Positions 1 through 8,794 of a DNA stretch of 34,238 nucleotides are shown one piece after another. The translations under genes were made by a program, and so were the position numbers. The DNA is taken from assembly GCA_964361075.1 (NCBI GenBank), contig CAYHZL010000016.1:1-34238 (forward strand), written 5' to 3'. Position 1 is the first letter of the stretch. Every line of letters begins with the position of its first letter. The stretch comes from CAYHZL01 sp964361075 (GTDB lineage Bacteria; Bacteroidota; Ignavibacteria; UBA10030; UBA8401). The notes under the pieces were generated by a model that had not been told where the DNA came from, searched no databases, and saw nothing but the letters and a program-made list of their open reading frames with translations.

Positions 1-12
1 CGCCACAAAGAC

Positions 13-110
13 ATCCCGCCAAAGAACGCGGGATAAACTCCGGCGCAAAGAAAAATAATATAAACAAATGGTAATAAACACTTTGCGTCTTAGCGACTTT
101 GCGGTAAAAT
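13..110. repeat. Palindromic intergenic repeat with CTTTGCG arms
   Basis: A 7-bp stem atcccgc/gcgggat (13-19 and 28-34) with an 8-nt loop is followed by cgcaaag (44-50) and its reverse complement ctttgcg (81-87), then ctttgcgtcttagcgactt. No open frame of note covers it. Intergenic sequences of the 'ctttgcgtctttgcgg' kind are, from memory, frequent in Bacteroidota-type genomes, so this is probably one copy of a dispersed repeat. It may continue past the left edge of the window. Confidence 0.45.
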
Positions 111-121
111 TTCTTTTTTTG

Positions 122-197
122 AATTTTTAGAACTGCCCTTAATTTTTAGAACTGCCCTTAATTTTTAGAAGTGCCCTTAATTTTTAGAAGTGCCCTT
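122..197. repeat. Four-copy 19-bp tandem repeat (arm of a dispersed element)
   Basis: Four perfect-length 19-bp units run head to tail at 122-140, 141-159, 160-178 and 179-197, with a partial fifth start. Units 1 and 2 read aatttttagaactgccctt. Units 3 and 4 differ only by c to g (gaagtg instead of gaactg). The same unit occurs, inverted and as arms, in the elements at 8505-8722 and 20503-20641, so this is the arm of that element amplified without its core. It lies about 100 bp upstream of the first gene. The rest of 1-300 shows no coding sequence. Confidence 0.9.
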
Positions 198-300
198 AAT
201 TTATGTAATGATAATTTTCTTAACAAGATCCAAACATATTTATCCATAAAGTACTATTTTCCTAAATCCACAATTCATTAATTAATCTGCGAGGTGTGTT

Positions 301-1353
301 ATGAAGAATGTTTTTACTATTTCCAAGTCGTTAGTCATAGTATTACTTGTTGCTGCTTTCCAAATTGTTACTGCGCAAACGACAATTTTTACAGAAACAT
401 TTGAATCGGGCACTGCAAACAGTTCTTGGGGAAGCAACTACAAAGGTGAAGAGACTGTTGTTGCAAAACCAATGGCAAATGCTCCAAAAGCTCTTGCAGG
501 CGGCGGAAGTTTTGTTGGCTTGCTTCAAGATCTAGACGGTTCTTATACAGGTTCTGCAGTAGCTACGAATGGTACTATTGATTTAAAAGATTATTCAATA
601 GAAGCAGATGTGTATTGTTATGTCGGCGGCACTCTTTCATCCTATTCCGGAATAGTTGTATATGCGGATAGTGCTAAAAAGGATTTTTATAAAATGCGTT
701 CTGATTTTGACGCAAGCGCACGTATAAATTTTTCCGGACTTAAATCTAATCCTGATACATTCCTTCCTTTATTTAGTAAAGATTTTAAAACAGCAGATAT
801 TTCTGGAGGTATTCCAACAGTTGATAACTGGCACAAAATGAAAATTGAAGTTCGCACATTGTCTGCAACCAAAGTAGGATTCTGGGCATATTTTGATGGC
901 GTGTTATTGAAAGGATGCCCCATTTATGATACTGCTGCGACTGTAACTTCGGGAAAATTTGGATTGTATTCTTTCCAGCAAAGTGCAACCGGACTGGCAA
1001 CGTATGTTGACAACATCATCGTGAAAACACTCCCTGCACTTTCCGTTCATGATAATGGAAATTCTGTAACACCAAATAACTTCAACCTATCACAAAATTA
1101 TCCCAACCCATTTAATCCAGAAACAAAAATTTCGTACAGATTATTAGAGAATGGATTTACTACATTGACCATTTACGATCCATTAGGACGAACAATAAAT
1201 ACACTTGCTTCGCAACATCAATCGGTTGGTGATCATGTGGCTGTATGGAATGGCAAAGATGAAGCTGGAAATGTTGTTCCATCCGGAGTGTATTTCTATT
1301 CATTGAAATCCGGTAACAGCATGCAAAGTAAAAAAATGATTTTGATGAAATAG
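301..1353 (+). CDS. Secreted protein with T9SS type A C-terminal sorting domain
   Basis: This 350-aa protein has a clear signal peptide (positive start, hydrophobic stretch to about residue 25, ending VTAQ). The middle (about 27-250) has the look of a jelly-roll/LamG or DUF1080-like fold (opening IFTETFESG, later GFWAYFDG and GKFGLYSF); this is a pattern impression, not a firm family call. Residues about 260-350 form the sorting domain: NYPNPFNPETKISY, a LTIYDPLGR strand, then GVYFYSLKSG and a KKMILMK end. Proteins with this tail are exported through the outer membrane by the type IX system and anchored or released. The ATG at 301 follows gcgaggtg, a plausible ribosome site. It stands alone upstream of the TonB receptor; its substrate is unknown. 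Confidence 0.85.
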   Translation: MKNVFTISKSLVIVLLVAAFQIVTAQTTIFTETFESGTANSSWGSNYKGEETVVAKPMANAPKALAGGGSFVGLLQDLDGSYTGSAVATNGTIDLKDYSIEADVYCYVGGTLSSYSGIVVYADSAKKDFYKMRSDFDASARINFSGLKSNPDTFLPLFSKDFKTADISGGIPTVDNWHKMKIEVRTLSATKVGFWAYFDGVLLKGCPIYDTAATVTSGKFGLYSFQQSATGLATYVDNIIVKTLPALSVHDNGNSVTPNNFNLSQNYPNPFNPETKISYRLLENGFTTLTIYDPLGRTINTLASQHQSVGDHVAVWNGKDEAGNVVPSGVYFYSLKSGNSMQSKKMILMK

Positions 1354-1366
1354 CCATCAGAACTTT

Positions 1367-1459
1367 TCCTGTCTTTTTTGAAGATCTGTATTTGAAAGCA
1401 TTAAATTTTTATCGCTCTATCGAAAAAGTTTTGCTCGAAAATATAGATCTTCGACAGGA
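1367..1459. terminator. Long imperfect stem-loop after the cargo gene
   Basis: tcctgtc (1367-1373) and gaagatct (1380-1387) pair with agatcttc (1445-1452) and gacagga (1453-1459), leaving a small T-rich bulge and a loop of about 57 nt. It sits 14 bp after the stop codon in a 161-bp gap. It could be a terminator or RNA-stability structure, or a small dispersed palindrome. The long loop is unusual for a simple intrinsic terminator. Confidence 0.4.
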
Positions 1460-1514
1460 TTTGCATAGTACCACAAATTTCTCCAATGATTATTAGCAAA
1501 CGAGGAAAGTTCTT

Positions 1515-4121
1515 GTGAAAATTTTTTTCATAAAGAATCATATTTTTTATTTGTTCATCATGCTTTTAGCGATACCTTCATCGCTTATGGCAGGAACCAC
1601 TGGAAAGATTGCCGGCGTTGTGAAAGACGCGTCAACCGGAGAACTTCTTTCGGGATGTACCATGATGATTGAAGGAACTACATTGGGAGGAGCAAGTAAT
1701 GCACAAGGGGAATTTTTTATTATTAATGTTCGCCCCGGTCGTTACACCGTTCGCGCAACGATGATTGGATATAAAGATTACAGAGTTACGAATATTCAAG
1801 TTGTTGTTGACCTTACAACACACGTTGATTTTTTAATGAAAGCAACAACGCTGGGCGTAGAAGAAATTATTGTTACGGCAGATCGCCCGCTTGTTGAAAA
1901 AGATGTTACATCAAAATTATCAGTTATTAGTTCTGATGAAATCATTAATATGCCGGTTGCCAACATTCAAGATATTATTGCTACCAAAGCGGGATTTACG
2001 ACCGATGCGGAAGGAGAGATACATGTGCGAGGAGGAAGAACCGGTGAAATAGCCTACATGATTGATGGAATGTATGTTGAAGATCCTTTATATGGCGGTA
2101 ACAATAGCATGATGAATAAAGATGCGATTGAGGAAATTATGGTTCTCAGCGGCACGTTCAATGCCGAGTATGGTGATGCGATGTCGAGCATTGTAAATAT
2201 TGTTACCAAAGAAGGGGGTGAAAAATATCACGGAAAAGTTGAATATACATCACCTATGTTAAACCAATCTCCTTACCGACAAAAAGATGCTTTTGGCAAA
2301 GGAGTTGATAGTTATCTTTATACATCAAAAAGTGAAACGGATAGTATGAAATTTGATCCGCTGAACTTAAAAATTCCATTGAATGGAATGCTGAACCTAT
2401 CATTAAACGGTCCATTTCCCCTCATCCCCGATTTAACTTTTTTTGTTTCAGGACGGTATAAAAATGAAGATAGTTATTTGCCGCACGGATACAATTGGGA
2501 AAGAGATGGTTTTGCTAAATTGACGTATCGGTACAGCCCGATGATAAAACTGTCCTTATCAAGTCAGATGACCGGAAATACATATCAAAAATACAATCAT
2601 AAGTGGAAATATTTGAGTGATCATCAAAGTCATACCGAAAAAAATACAAATCGTTTTGGTGTAACAGTAACACACACCGTTAGCAGCAGTTTGTTTTATA
2701 CAGCGCAGATTTCTCAATTTGTGAATACATTGAAAGTTCAAGTGGGAAATAAACGACCCCAAGAGTATGTGCGCAGACAAACCGGGAAAACAGTGGATTT
2801 TTATGTGAGCGGCGATGATGCTCAATATACAGATGATAAATCAACTACAGTGAGCGGAAAGGTTGATGCAACATTCCAGGCAAATCAGAACAATCAATTT
2901 AAAAGTGGATTTGAAATTAAAAGTTACCGCATTCAGGTGCATGAAGAAGAAGAGCCGTGGCCTTCCGGCAAACAATACAAAGATAGGTATGATCGATCAC
3001 CAATAGAAGGCGCTGCGTATCTTCAAGACAAAATTGAATATGATTATCTCATCATCAATCTCGGTTTGCGATATGATTATGTGGATCCCAAAGCTACCAT
3101 GTGGCCGAATATCCGAAGGTTCGGAAGTTTTGACAGCACCAATAATTGGATTCCTGCAAAAGAAGAAAAAGTTTCTCCAAAAACACAATTGAGTCCTCGC
3201 ATTGGTTTGGCTCATCCAATTACCGATCGTGCAGTATTGCACTTTTCATACGGACATTTTTTTCAAAATCCTGATTTCAATTCTCTCTATTATAATCAGA
3301 ACAAAGATTTAAGTACTTCAATGCCTCTTGTCGGCAATCCGGGTGTGAAAGCTCAAAAAACAGTAGCATACGAAATAGGAATTAAAAACAAACTAAGTGA
3401 AAATTGGAGTTTGGATGTTTCCGCATGGTATAAAGATATCACCGATCTTCTGTCTACTTTTCAAGTAACCTATTTATCTCAAGATTATGTTGTATTCTAT
3501 AATTCAGATTATGCAGGCATTAAAGGAATTGATGTAACACTGAATAAGCGCTACAGTAATTATTTTTCAACTTCCATTGATTACACTTTAAGTGTTGCAA
3601 AGGGAAATAATTCTCAGCCTCGCGGTGGATATTTTAGCGCATTAGATAAAGAAGAAATACCTCATCAAGAATATTATTTAGATTTTGATCAGCGCCACGA
3701 TGTTGCTGTCAATCTCAACTTGAATATTCCCAAAGAACAGGGACCGGAAATTGCCGGTATGAAACCACTTTCAGATTGCAATGTCAATTTTTTGTTTCAA
3801 GCAGGAAGCGGACTTCCGTATACACCGTATGTAGATCCGACAGTTCGTATTGATGTCAACTCAGCACGGATGCCGTGGACATCTACGGTTGGTCTTCGTA
3901 TGATTAAGAAAATATGGTTTTCTGATATTGCAACCTCTGTCTTTCTGGAAATAACGAACCTGCTGAATATGCAAAATGTTCGTTATGTGAATTCACGAAC
4001 AGGAAAACCTTTTGATACAGGACAATCGGGACTTGTCGGTTCAACACCCGACGCAGATCATAATCCCAATTCTGTAGGACCGCCGCGAATGATAACAGCG
4101 GGAGTGCAAATTATTTGGTAA
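1515..4121 (+). CDS. TonB-dependent outer-membrane receptor (CarboxypepD_reg-like + plug + barrel)
   Basis: This 868-aa protein starts at GTG 1515, preceded by gaggaaag; the start gives a proper signal peptide ending SSLMAG. Residues about 28-110 are the CarboxypepD_reg-like domain (GKIAGVVKDASTGELLSG, then GEFFIINVRPGRYTV). Residues about 115-235 are the plug (VEEIIVTADRP, VRGGRTGEIAYMIDGMYV, EYGDAMSSIVNIVTKEGG). The remainder is a long beta-barrel with many alternating aromatic strands, ending in an aromatic residue (GVQIIW) as is usual for barrel proteins. The family takes up or handles large substrates with TonB energy. The stop is 15 bp from the next gene, so the two are probably co-transcribed, and with the PorV-like gene they look like a surface-protein set. 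The ligand cannot be read from sequence. Confidence 0.92.
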   Translation: MKIFFIKNHIFYLFIMLLAIPSSLMAGTTGKIAGVVKDASTGELLSGCTMMIEGTTLGGASNAQGEFFIINVRPGRYTVRATMIGYKDYRVTNIQVVVDLTTHVDFLMKATTLGVEEIIVTADRPLVEKDVTSKLSVISSDEIINMPVANIQDIIATKAGFTTDAEGEIHVRGGRTGEIAYMIDGMYVEDPLYGGNNSMMNKDAIEEIMVLSGTFNAEYGDAMSSIVNIVTKEGGEKYHGKVEYTSPMLNQSPYRQKDAFGKGVDSYLYTSKSETDSMKFDPLNLKIPLNGMLNLSLNGPFPLIPDLTFFVSGRYKNEDSYLPHGYNWERDGFAKLTYRYSPMIKLSLSSQMTGNTYQKYNHKWKYLSDHQSHTEKNTNRFGVTVTHTVSSSLFYTAQISQFVNTLKVQVGNKRPQEYVRRQTGKTVDFYVSGDDAQYTDDKSTTVSGKVDATFQANQNNQFKSGFEIKSYRIQVHEEEEPWPSGKQYKDRYDRSPIEGAAYLQDKIEYDYLIINLGLRYDYVDPKATMWPNIRRFGSFDSTNNWIPAKEEKVSPKTQLSPRIGLAHPITDRAVLHFSYGHFFQNPDFNSLYYNQNKDLSTSMPLVGNPGVKAQKTVAYEIGIKNKLSENWSLDVSAWYKDITDLLSTFQVTYLSQDYVVFYNSDYAGIKGIDVTLNKRYSNYFSTSIDYTLSVAKGNNSQPRGGYFSALDKEEIPHQEYYLDFDQRHDVAVNLNLNIPKEQGPEIAGMKPLSDCNVNFLFQAGSGLPYTPYVDPTVRIDVNSARMPWTSTVGLRMIKKIWFSDIATSVFLEITNLLNMQNVRYVNSRTGKPFDTGQSGLVGSTPDADHNPNSVGPPRMITAGVQIIW

Positions 4122-4136
4122 TCGGAGATACAGTTC

Positions 4137-7100
4137 ATGATTAAATTTTTGATGAGAAATATTATTTTTTTTGTAATGCTTTCTCTCCATTCTTTTTCGC
4201 CTCTTCCTGCGCAAAACCAAAACTGTAACAATTGCCATAAAGATATTACACCCGAACAAATCAATCGTTTTTTGAAAACACATTCTGCTATCGAACGCGG
4301 TATTGGAATTATGGATAAAGGCCAAGTTGCAAACTATCTCGGAAACTACGGAGTGCTTTCAAATTACCACGAATATTTTAACAACGCAATTCACTGGCCC
4401 ACAGCGGCAAACGCTTCTACACAATACAGTTTCGGATTGGGATTAATTGTTGCAGTGAAGGGAAATGTTATTACATCAGTGATTAGCGGTCCATCGGAAA
4501 AAGTTGACTGGTCTCCCAAAACAGGTTCGCGTGGTAAAATATATTCCGGCGATGTTGTCGCTCCTCCGCCGGATGAAACTCCTTTTCTTGCTTCAAGCGA
4601 TAATCCTGAAACATGGCCGCAAGGATATTTTGACAACACAGGTTCGTGGGTAAGCACTCCGGGGAAACGGCATTGGCCCGGTCATTATCGAATAGAAATT
4701 GATAAAGCATCAACAAATTATGGTAAAGAAGTTCCCGGACAATTTGTTTCAGATCGAGATATTTATTCTGTCTTTGATGATAATGATAATTCGAATGCCA
4801 AAGGAAAAATTGGAATCGAAGTGGAAGAAACTGCGTTTACCTACGGCAGACCGTACGCCGAAGATATGTTGTTTTGGGATTTTATTATTCATAATAAAAG
4901 TGGTCATCAGCTCGACAGTGTGTATGTTGGGTATATTGCTATCTTTCGACCGGATTATGACAATAAAGATTTGGTCAATATTATTGACAGTAATCCGAAC
5001 GATGCAAACAACAACGGCGATTTTGTGTACGTGTGGGATGCGAACAACACAAAAGATGGGGCGTGGGCAGACAATACAGCTCCGTTAGGAATTGTCGGAT
5101 TGGATGTGCTGGAAACGCCGAAAAATATGGGAGTAACAGATTTCCATTTCTTCAGCCGCGATATTACTCCGAAAGTTGATGAAGAGATGTGGCCGATTAT
5201 TTCAAGCAATCCAAACGATCCGAACTTAACCAATGCAAAAGCTATTTTTCACGGCTCAAATCGTAGAATGGACACCACGCATCCGGACAGTTTGAAAAAA
5301 TATTATACTGATGGTGCGCCGATTAATTTTTTTATTATGACCGGACCATTCAGTGTATCAGCCGATTCCACTGTGAAATCTTCAGTGGCAGTTATCATGG
5401 GCAACTCTGGTGCTGTTCCCAACAAACCGGATACAACCGATTTGATGAAGAATTTAAAAATCGCACAGCAAATGTATCAGCGAAAGTTTCAGGGTTCTGG
5501 CGCACCGCAAATACCGAAAGTTACTGCCACTGCCGGTGATAAACAGGTGCGTTTAGCGTGGGATTCGGATGCGGAAAGTTCGAAAGATGTTTTAACAGGG
5601 AAAGAAAATTTTGAAGGATACAAAATTTACCGCAGCGACGATCTTGGAAAGACATGGGGAACACCGATTACCGATGCTTTTGGAAATGTCATCGGATATA
5701 AGCCGCTGAAAATTTTTGATCTGATTGACGGCATCAAAGGAAATGATCCTGTGTTCAACCAGACACTCGGCGATGACAGCGGTATTAAGCACAGCTTTGT
5801 TGATGACAATCTTATCAACGGAGTTACATATTGGTATTGTGTAACTTCATATACAAAAGGAAATCAAAAGACGGATAGTCTTGAACAATCATACCAATCG
5901 GCGCTCGGACATGATACGTTGCAATCGAATACGGTTTCTGTTATTCCGGGAGTGCAAGCACAAAATTACATTCCTCCGAAATATGGTCTACAAATAGACA
6001 CAGTAGGCGCCATTGCTGCAAAAGGGGGTGTTTCGCAGGGTCTTGTCAAGGTTGATATTGTGAAGCCGAAGTTGATTACAGGAGATAATTATTTTATTAC
6101 CTTTGTTGATTCTGCAAAACAAGTTGTAGGAAATAAAACATCGTATGTGCTTGGTTTCAATTTATACAGAGTTTCCCCAACAACGCATGATACAACTCTT
6201 CTGTTATATCGTCACTTGTTTACGGATATCTCCGGAGATAATCTTCCTATTGTCGATGGATTCCGATTAACGGTTCAAAATAGTCCATCGGGTGCTGAAT
6301 CGATCGGTTGGACAAAAGTAAAAAATAATACATGCACTTTTGACTGGCGAACGAGTCCTGTCGATAAATATAAAAACCGCCTTGATATCGTTCCTGAAAC
6401 AATTTACACAATAGATGATTTTCGTATCACCATTGATACAACTCTTTCAGGCGGACTATCGGCGCAATGGTATGATTTCTTCACCAATAAAAAACAAGAT
6501 TCTTTGCAGCATCTTCCGTTGAAAGTTGAAATTATTACCGACCCTCTAAATCCGATCGATGTCAGCTCGACTACATGGCTTTTTGAATTTTCAGTAAAAG
6601 CTCCGTGGGATACCTATAGGAAGGATTTTTATAGTCCATTAGGATGGGATATTGTTCCGGGAGGTAAAGGATATACGCCCGGTAGTTCAGGGTACTACGA
6701 AAAATATCCTGATGTGTTGGATCTGGAACGGAGGCAGATTAATCCGATTACTCACGATACGATGTATACAGGACTCTATTTATTTACCAACAATCTTCCC
6801 GATACATCCTATGATGCCGACGGAAACAAAAGAGTAAAAAAAGCAGTCGCACCATCGCACGGAGACCAGTTTACAATAAAAACATACAAACCGTTTCGAA
6901 AAGGAATTTGGTATGAATTCACCACAAAGAAAGCAGACTACTCTTCGTATCAAAATGTTGACCTCAAAAAAATTCGTGTTGTTCCCGATCCGTACATTGT
7001 TTCCAATGTGTGGGAAACAACTCAGTTCGGAAAAAAATTAATGTTTAACCATCTTCCGAATAGATGTAAGATTTCTATTTTTACTGTTGCTGGAGATCAT

Positions 7101-7253
7101 GTCGCAGACATCGATCATAGCGATAACAATGGGTATGCATTTTGGGATATGCGAACATATAATGATCAATATATTGCGTACGGGCTTTACATCTATGTCG
7201 TGTCGCTTCCCGATGGACAGAAAAAAGTAGGAAAATTTTTAGTGATCAAATAA
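4137..7253 (+). CDS. Large secreted FnIII/T9SS-tail protein with an N-terminal CXXCH motif
   Basis: This 1038-aa protein has a signal peptide ending PLPAQ (about residue 26). Just after the predicted cleavage is CNNCH (residues 30-34), a CXXCH motif of the kind that binds covalent heme c. Whether heme is attached is unknown, as no second heme motif is obvious. A fibronectin type III-like segment begins near residue 457 (PKVTATAGDKQVRLAW, then GYKIYRSDDLGKTWG). The C-terminus (about 960-1038) has the features of a T9SS sorting domain: ISIFTVAGDHVADI, a YGLYIYVVSLPDG strand and a final KKVGKFLVIK. It starts 15 bp after the TonB receptor gene. No enzyme signature was recognised in residues 100-450. 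The combination suggests a surface-displayed partner of the receptor, which is inference. Confidence 0.8.
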   Translation: MIKFLMRNIIFFVMLSLHSFSPLPAQNQNCNNCHKDITPEQINRFLKTHSAIERGIGIMDKGQVANYLGNYGVLSNYHEYFNNAIHWPTAANASTQYSFGLGLIVAVKGNVITSVISGPSEKVDWSPKTGSRGKIYSGDVVAPPPDETPFLASSDNPETWPQGYFDNTGSWVSTPGKRHWPGHYRIEIDKASTNYGKEVPGQFVSDRDIYSVFDDNDNSNAKGKIGIEVEETAFTYGRPYAEDMLFWDFIIHNKSGHQLDSVYVGYIAIFRPDYDNKDLVNIIDSNPNDANNNGDFVYVWDANNTKDGAWADNTAPLGIVGLDVLETPKNMGVTDFHFFSRDITPKVDEEMWPIISSNPNDPNLTNAKAIFHGSNRRMDTTHPDSLKKYYTDGAPINFFIMTGPFSVSADSTVKSSVAVIMGNSGAVPNKPDTTDLMKNLKIAQQMYQRKFQGSGAPQIPKVTATAGDKQVRLAWDSDAESSKDVLTGKENFEGYKIYRSDDLGKTWGTPITDAFGNVIGYKPLKIFDLIDGIKGNDPVFNQTLGDDSGIKHSFVDDNLINGVTYWYCVTSYTKGNQKTDSLEQSYQSALGHDTLQSNTVSVIPGVQAQNYIPPKYGLQIDTVGAIAAKGGVSQGLVKVDIVKPKLITGDNYFITFVDSAKQVVGNKTSYVLGFNLYRVSPTTHDTTLLLYRHLFTDISGDNLPIVDGFRLTVQNSPSGAESIGWTKVKNNTCTFDWRTSPVDKYKNRLDIVPETIYTIDDFRITIDTTLSGGLSAQWYDFFTNKKQDSLQHLPLKVEIITDPLNPIDVSSTTWLFEFSVKAPWDTYRKDFYSPLGWDIVPGGKGYTPGSSGYYEKYPDVLDLERRQINPITHDTMYTGLYLFTNNLPDTSYDADGNKRVKKAVAPSHGDQFTIKTYKPFRKGIWYEFTTKKADYSSYQNVDLKKIRVVPDPYIVSNVWETTQFGKKLMFNHLPNRCKISIFTVAGDHVADIDHSDNNGYAFWDMRTYNDQYIAYGLYIYVVSLPDGQKKVGKFLVIK

Positions 7254-7273
7254 TCGTCCCTTAAAAAAGAGGT

Positions 7274-7353
7274 AACCCTTCCAGCGTTATGTTGTTGAAG
7301 TATGAGAATTCTTCGATTTTATGCTACAACGAAAGAAAAACGCTGGAAGGGTT
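7274..7353. terminator. Perfect 15-bp inverted repeat with a 50-nt loop
   Basis: aacccttccagcgtt (7274-7288) is the exact reverse complement of aacgctggaagggtt (7339-7353). Pairing continues outward with ggta/tacc around a one-base bulge. The loop contains gttgt/acaac and a gaattc palindrome, allowing an inner stem. It sits 20 bp after a stop codon and 66 bp before the PorV-like gene, so it may attenuate between the two or be a dispersed palindrome. No T-run follows, so classic intrinsic termination is unproven. Confidence 0.55.
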
Positions 7354-7419
7354 GTACCGCTACGATACTATTAAGGTTCAACAAAATAATCACTCCTGAT
7401 CCAATGGAGGGTAAAGCCG

Positions 7420-8439
7420 ATGAAAAAAATATTTTTAGTACTGATCATTCTCTCTCTTCCGGCAACCAGTTTTAGCGGCGATTTTTCTAAAGTTGGTACG
7501 GCTGCAGCACAGTTTCTTAAAATAGGTGTTGGTGCAAGAGCAATGGGTATGGGAGAAACGTTTGTCGCCGTTGCCAATGATGCAAGTTCTTTGTATTGGA
7601 ATCCTTCGGGTATGACGAATATATCTGCACTGTCGGTGAATGTAAGTCACTCACAATGGTTTGCCGAACTCTTTCACAACTATGCAGGCATCGTTATTCC
7701 ATTCGGCGAACACGATGCAATTGGTGTTTCTGTAATTTCGTTAACAACACATGAACAAGAAGTAACAACGGTTGAAAAACCGGATGGGACAGGAATTTTT
7801 TATAATGTGAACGATATCGCAATTGGTATATCGTACGCTCGCCCGCTCACCGATCGTTTTTCCGTCGGGGTAACGGCAAAATATATTCAACAGGATGCGT
7901 ACAATGAGTCGGCAAATACACTGGCACTCGATGTTGGAACCTATCTGCGCACAGGGTTTCACGATTTAGTTATTGGAATGTGTGTTTCAAATTTTGGCGG
8001 CAATATGCAGCTTGAAGGCCGCGATCTTATTGCTCTTGCGGATATCAACAAACAAATTTCCGGAGAATATAATCCTGATTCACGATTAAAAACTGAGCCA
8101 TGGACGCTTCCTTTAAATTTTCGCGTAGGCATTGCGATGAATATTGTTGGTGGATCGGATCCTTTCTTCCAATCTGAATCTCATCGTTTTCAACTGGCGC
8201 TCGATGGCAATCATCCGAATGATAATAATGAAAGAATCAATGTGGGCGGCGAATACTCGTGGAGTGAATCCATTTATGCGCGGCTTGGCTATAAAATAAA
8301 TTACGATATTGAAAAATGGACGTACGGTGCTGGTGTAAAATTAAATATCGGCACACAACAAGTTGGTTTTGATTATGCTTTGGTCGATTACAATGACCTG
8401 GGAAAAGTGTCGCGATTGTCAGTTGAATTAGGGTTTTAA
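7420..8439 (+). CDS. PorV/PorQ-family outer-membrane protein
   Basis: This 339-aa protein has a signal peptide (MKKIFLVLIILSLPATSFSG) and the hallmark opening of the PorV/PorQ group: AAQFLKIGVGARAMGMGETF, followed by NDASSLYWNPSGM. The rest is a beta-barrel with a C-terminal Phe (SVELGF). PorV shuttles T9SS cargo from the translocon to the attachment complex. Organisms of this group often carry many PorV paralogues, each next to a receptor and a cargo gene, as here. Start: ATG 7420 with ggaggg about 10 bp upstream (7405-7410). The 166-bp gap before it carries the 7274-7353 hairpin, so it may have separate expression. Whether this copy is the housekeeping PorV or a specialised paralogue is not determinable here. 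Confidence 0.88.
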   Translation: MKKIFLVLIILSLPATSFSGDFSKVGTAAAQFLKIGVGARAMGMGETFVAVANDASSLYWNPSGMTNISALSVNVSHSQWFAELFHNYAGIVIPFGEHDAIGVSVISLTTHEQEVTTVEKPDGTGIFYNVNDIAIGISYARPLTDRFSVGVTAKYIQQDAYNESANTLALDVGTYLRTGFHDLVIGMCVSNFGGNMQLEGRDLIALADINKQISGEYNPDSRLKTEPWTLPLNFRVGIAMNIVGGSDPFFQSESHRFQLALDGNHPNDNNERINVGGEYSWSESIYARLGYKINYDIEKWTYGAGVKLNIGTQQVGFDYALVDYNDLGKVSRLSVELGF

Positions 8440-8504
8440 CATTTTCCTCTACAATTTTTTAAATGTTTCTGCCGTGCATTTCAATAAACGCCACAATCTT
8501 ACGA

Positions 8505-8722
8505 TTAAGGGCGGCTCTAAAAATTAAGGGCAGTTCTAAAAATACAAATAAACGTCATTGCGAGGGAGGAACGACCGAAGCAATCTCCTTATATCTACAG
8601 AAATGGGGATTGCTTCGCTTCCTGCCGGCAGGCACGGCGCTCGCAATGACGAGACTAATTTTTGGAACCGCCCTTAATAAATCAATGTCATTCCGATCCG
8701 CCTTCGGAGGAACTGCCCTTAA
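8505..8722. repeat. Nested palindromic element, cgtcattgcgag core with arm repeats
   Basis: Left arms are two tandem 19-bp units, 8505-8523 (ttaagggcggctctaaaaa) and 8524-8542 (ttaagggcagttctaaaaa). The core has cgtcattgcgag (8553-8564) opposite ctcgcaatgacg (8640-8651), with gaagcaatctcc and ggggattgcttc inside. The right arm is aatttttggaaccgccctt (8657-8675). A second outer hairpin tccg...cgga is followed by another arm end, ggaactgccctt. The element fills most of the 355-bp gap between the PorV-like gene and the M16 peptidase. Open frames crossing it on both strands are artefacts of the repeat. Non-autonomous MITE/REP-like identity is inference; no transposase is nearby. Confidence 0.85.
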
Positions 8723-8794
8723 ATAATAGATATGCTTTCTCACCAAAATATCGTTCGTCAATTATGCCGTTTCTGATAATATGGAGATACTACT

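Noticed and set aside
122..197. CRISPR-like array
   Set aside because: The units are 19 bp and directly adjacent with no spacers, so it is a simple tandem repeat.
4699..5088. 129-residue + strand open frame inside the 1038-aa gene
   Set aside because: It lies wholly within a well-supported gene in another frame and shows no family pattern.
8463..8726. 87-residue open frame on the + strand (and a 68-residue one at 8555-8761 on the - strand)
   Set aside because: Both are readings of the palindromic repeat element, with peptides typical of this repeat (for example NKRHCEGGTTEAIS), and are not genes.
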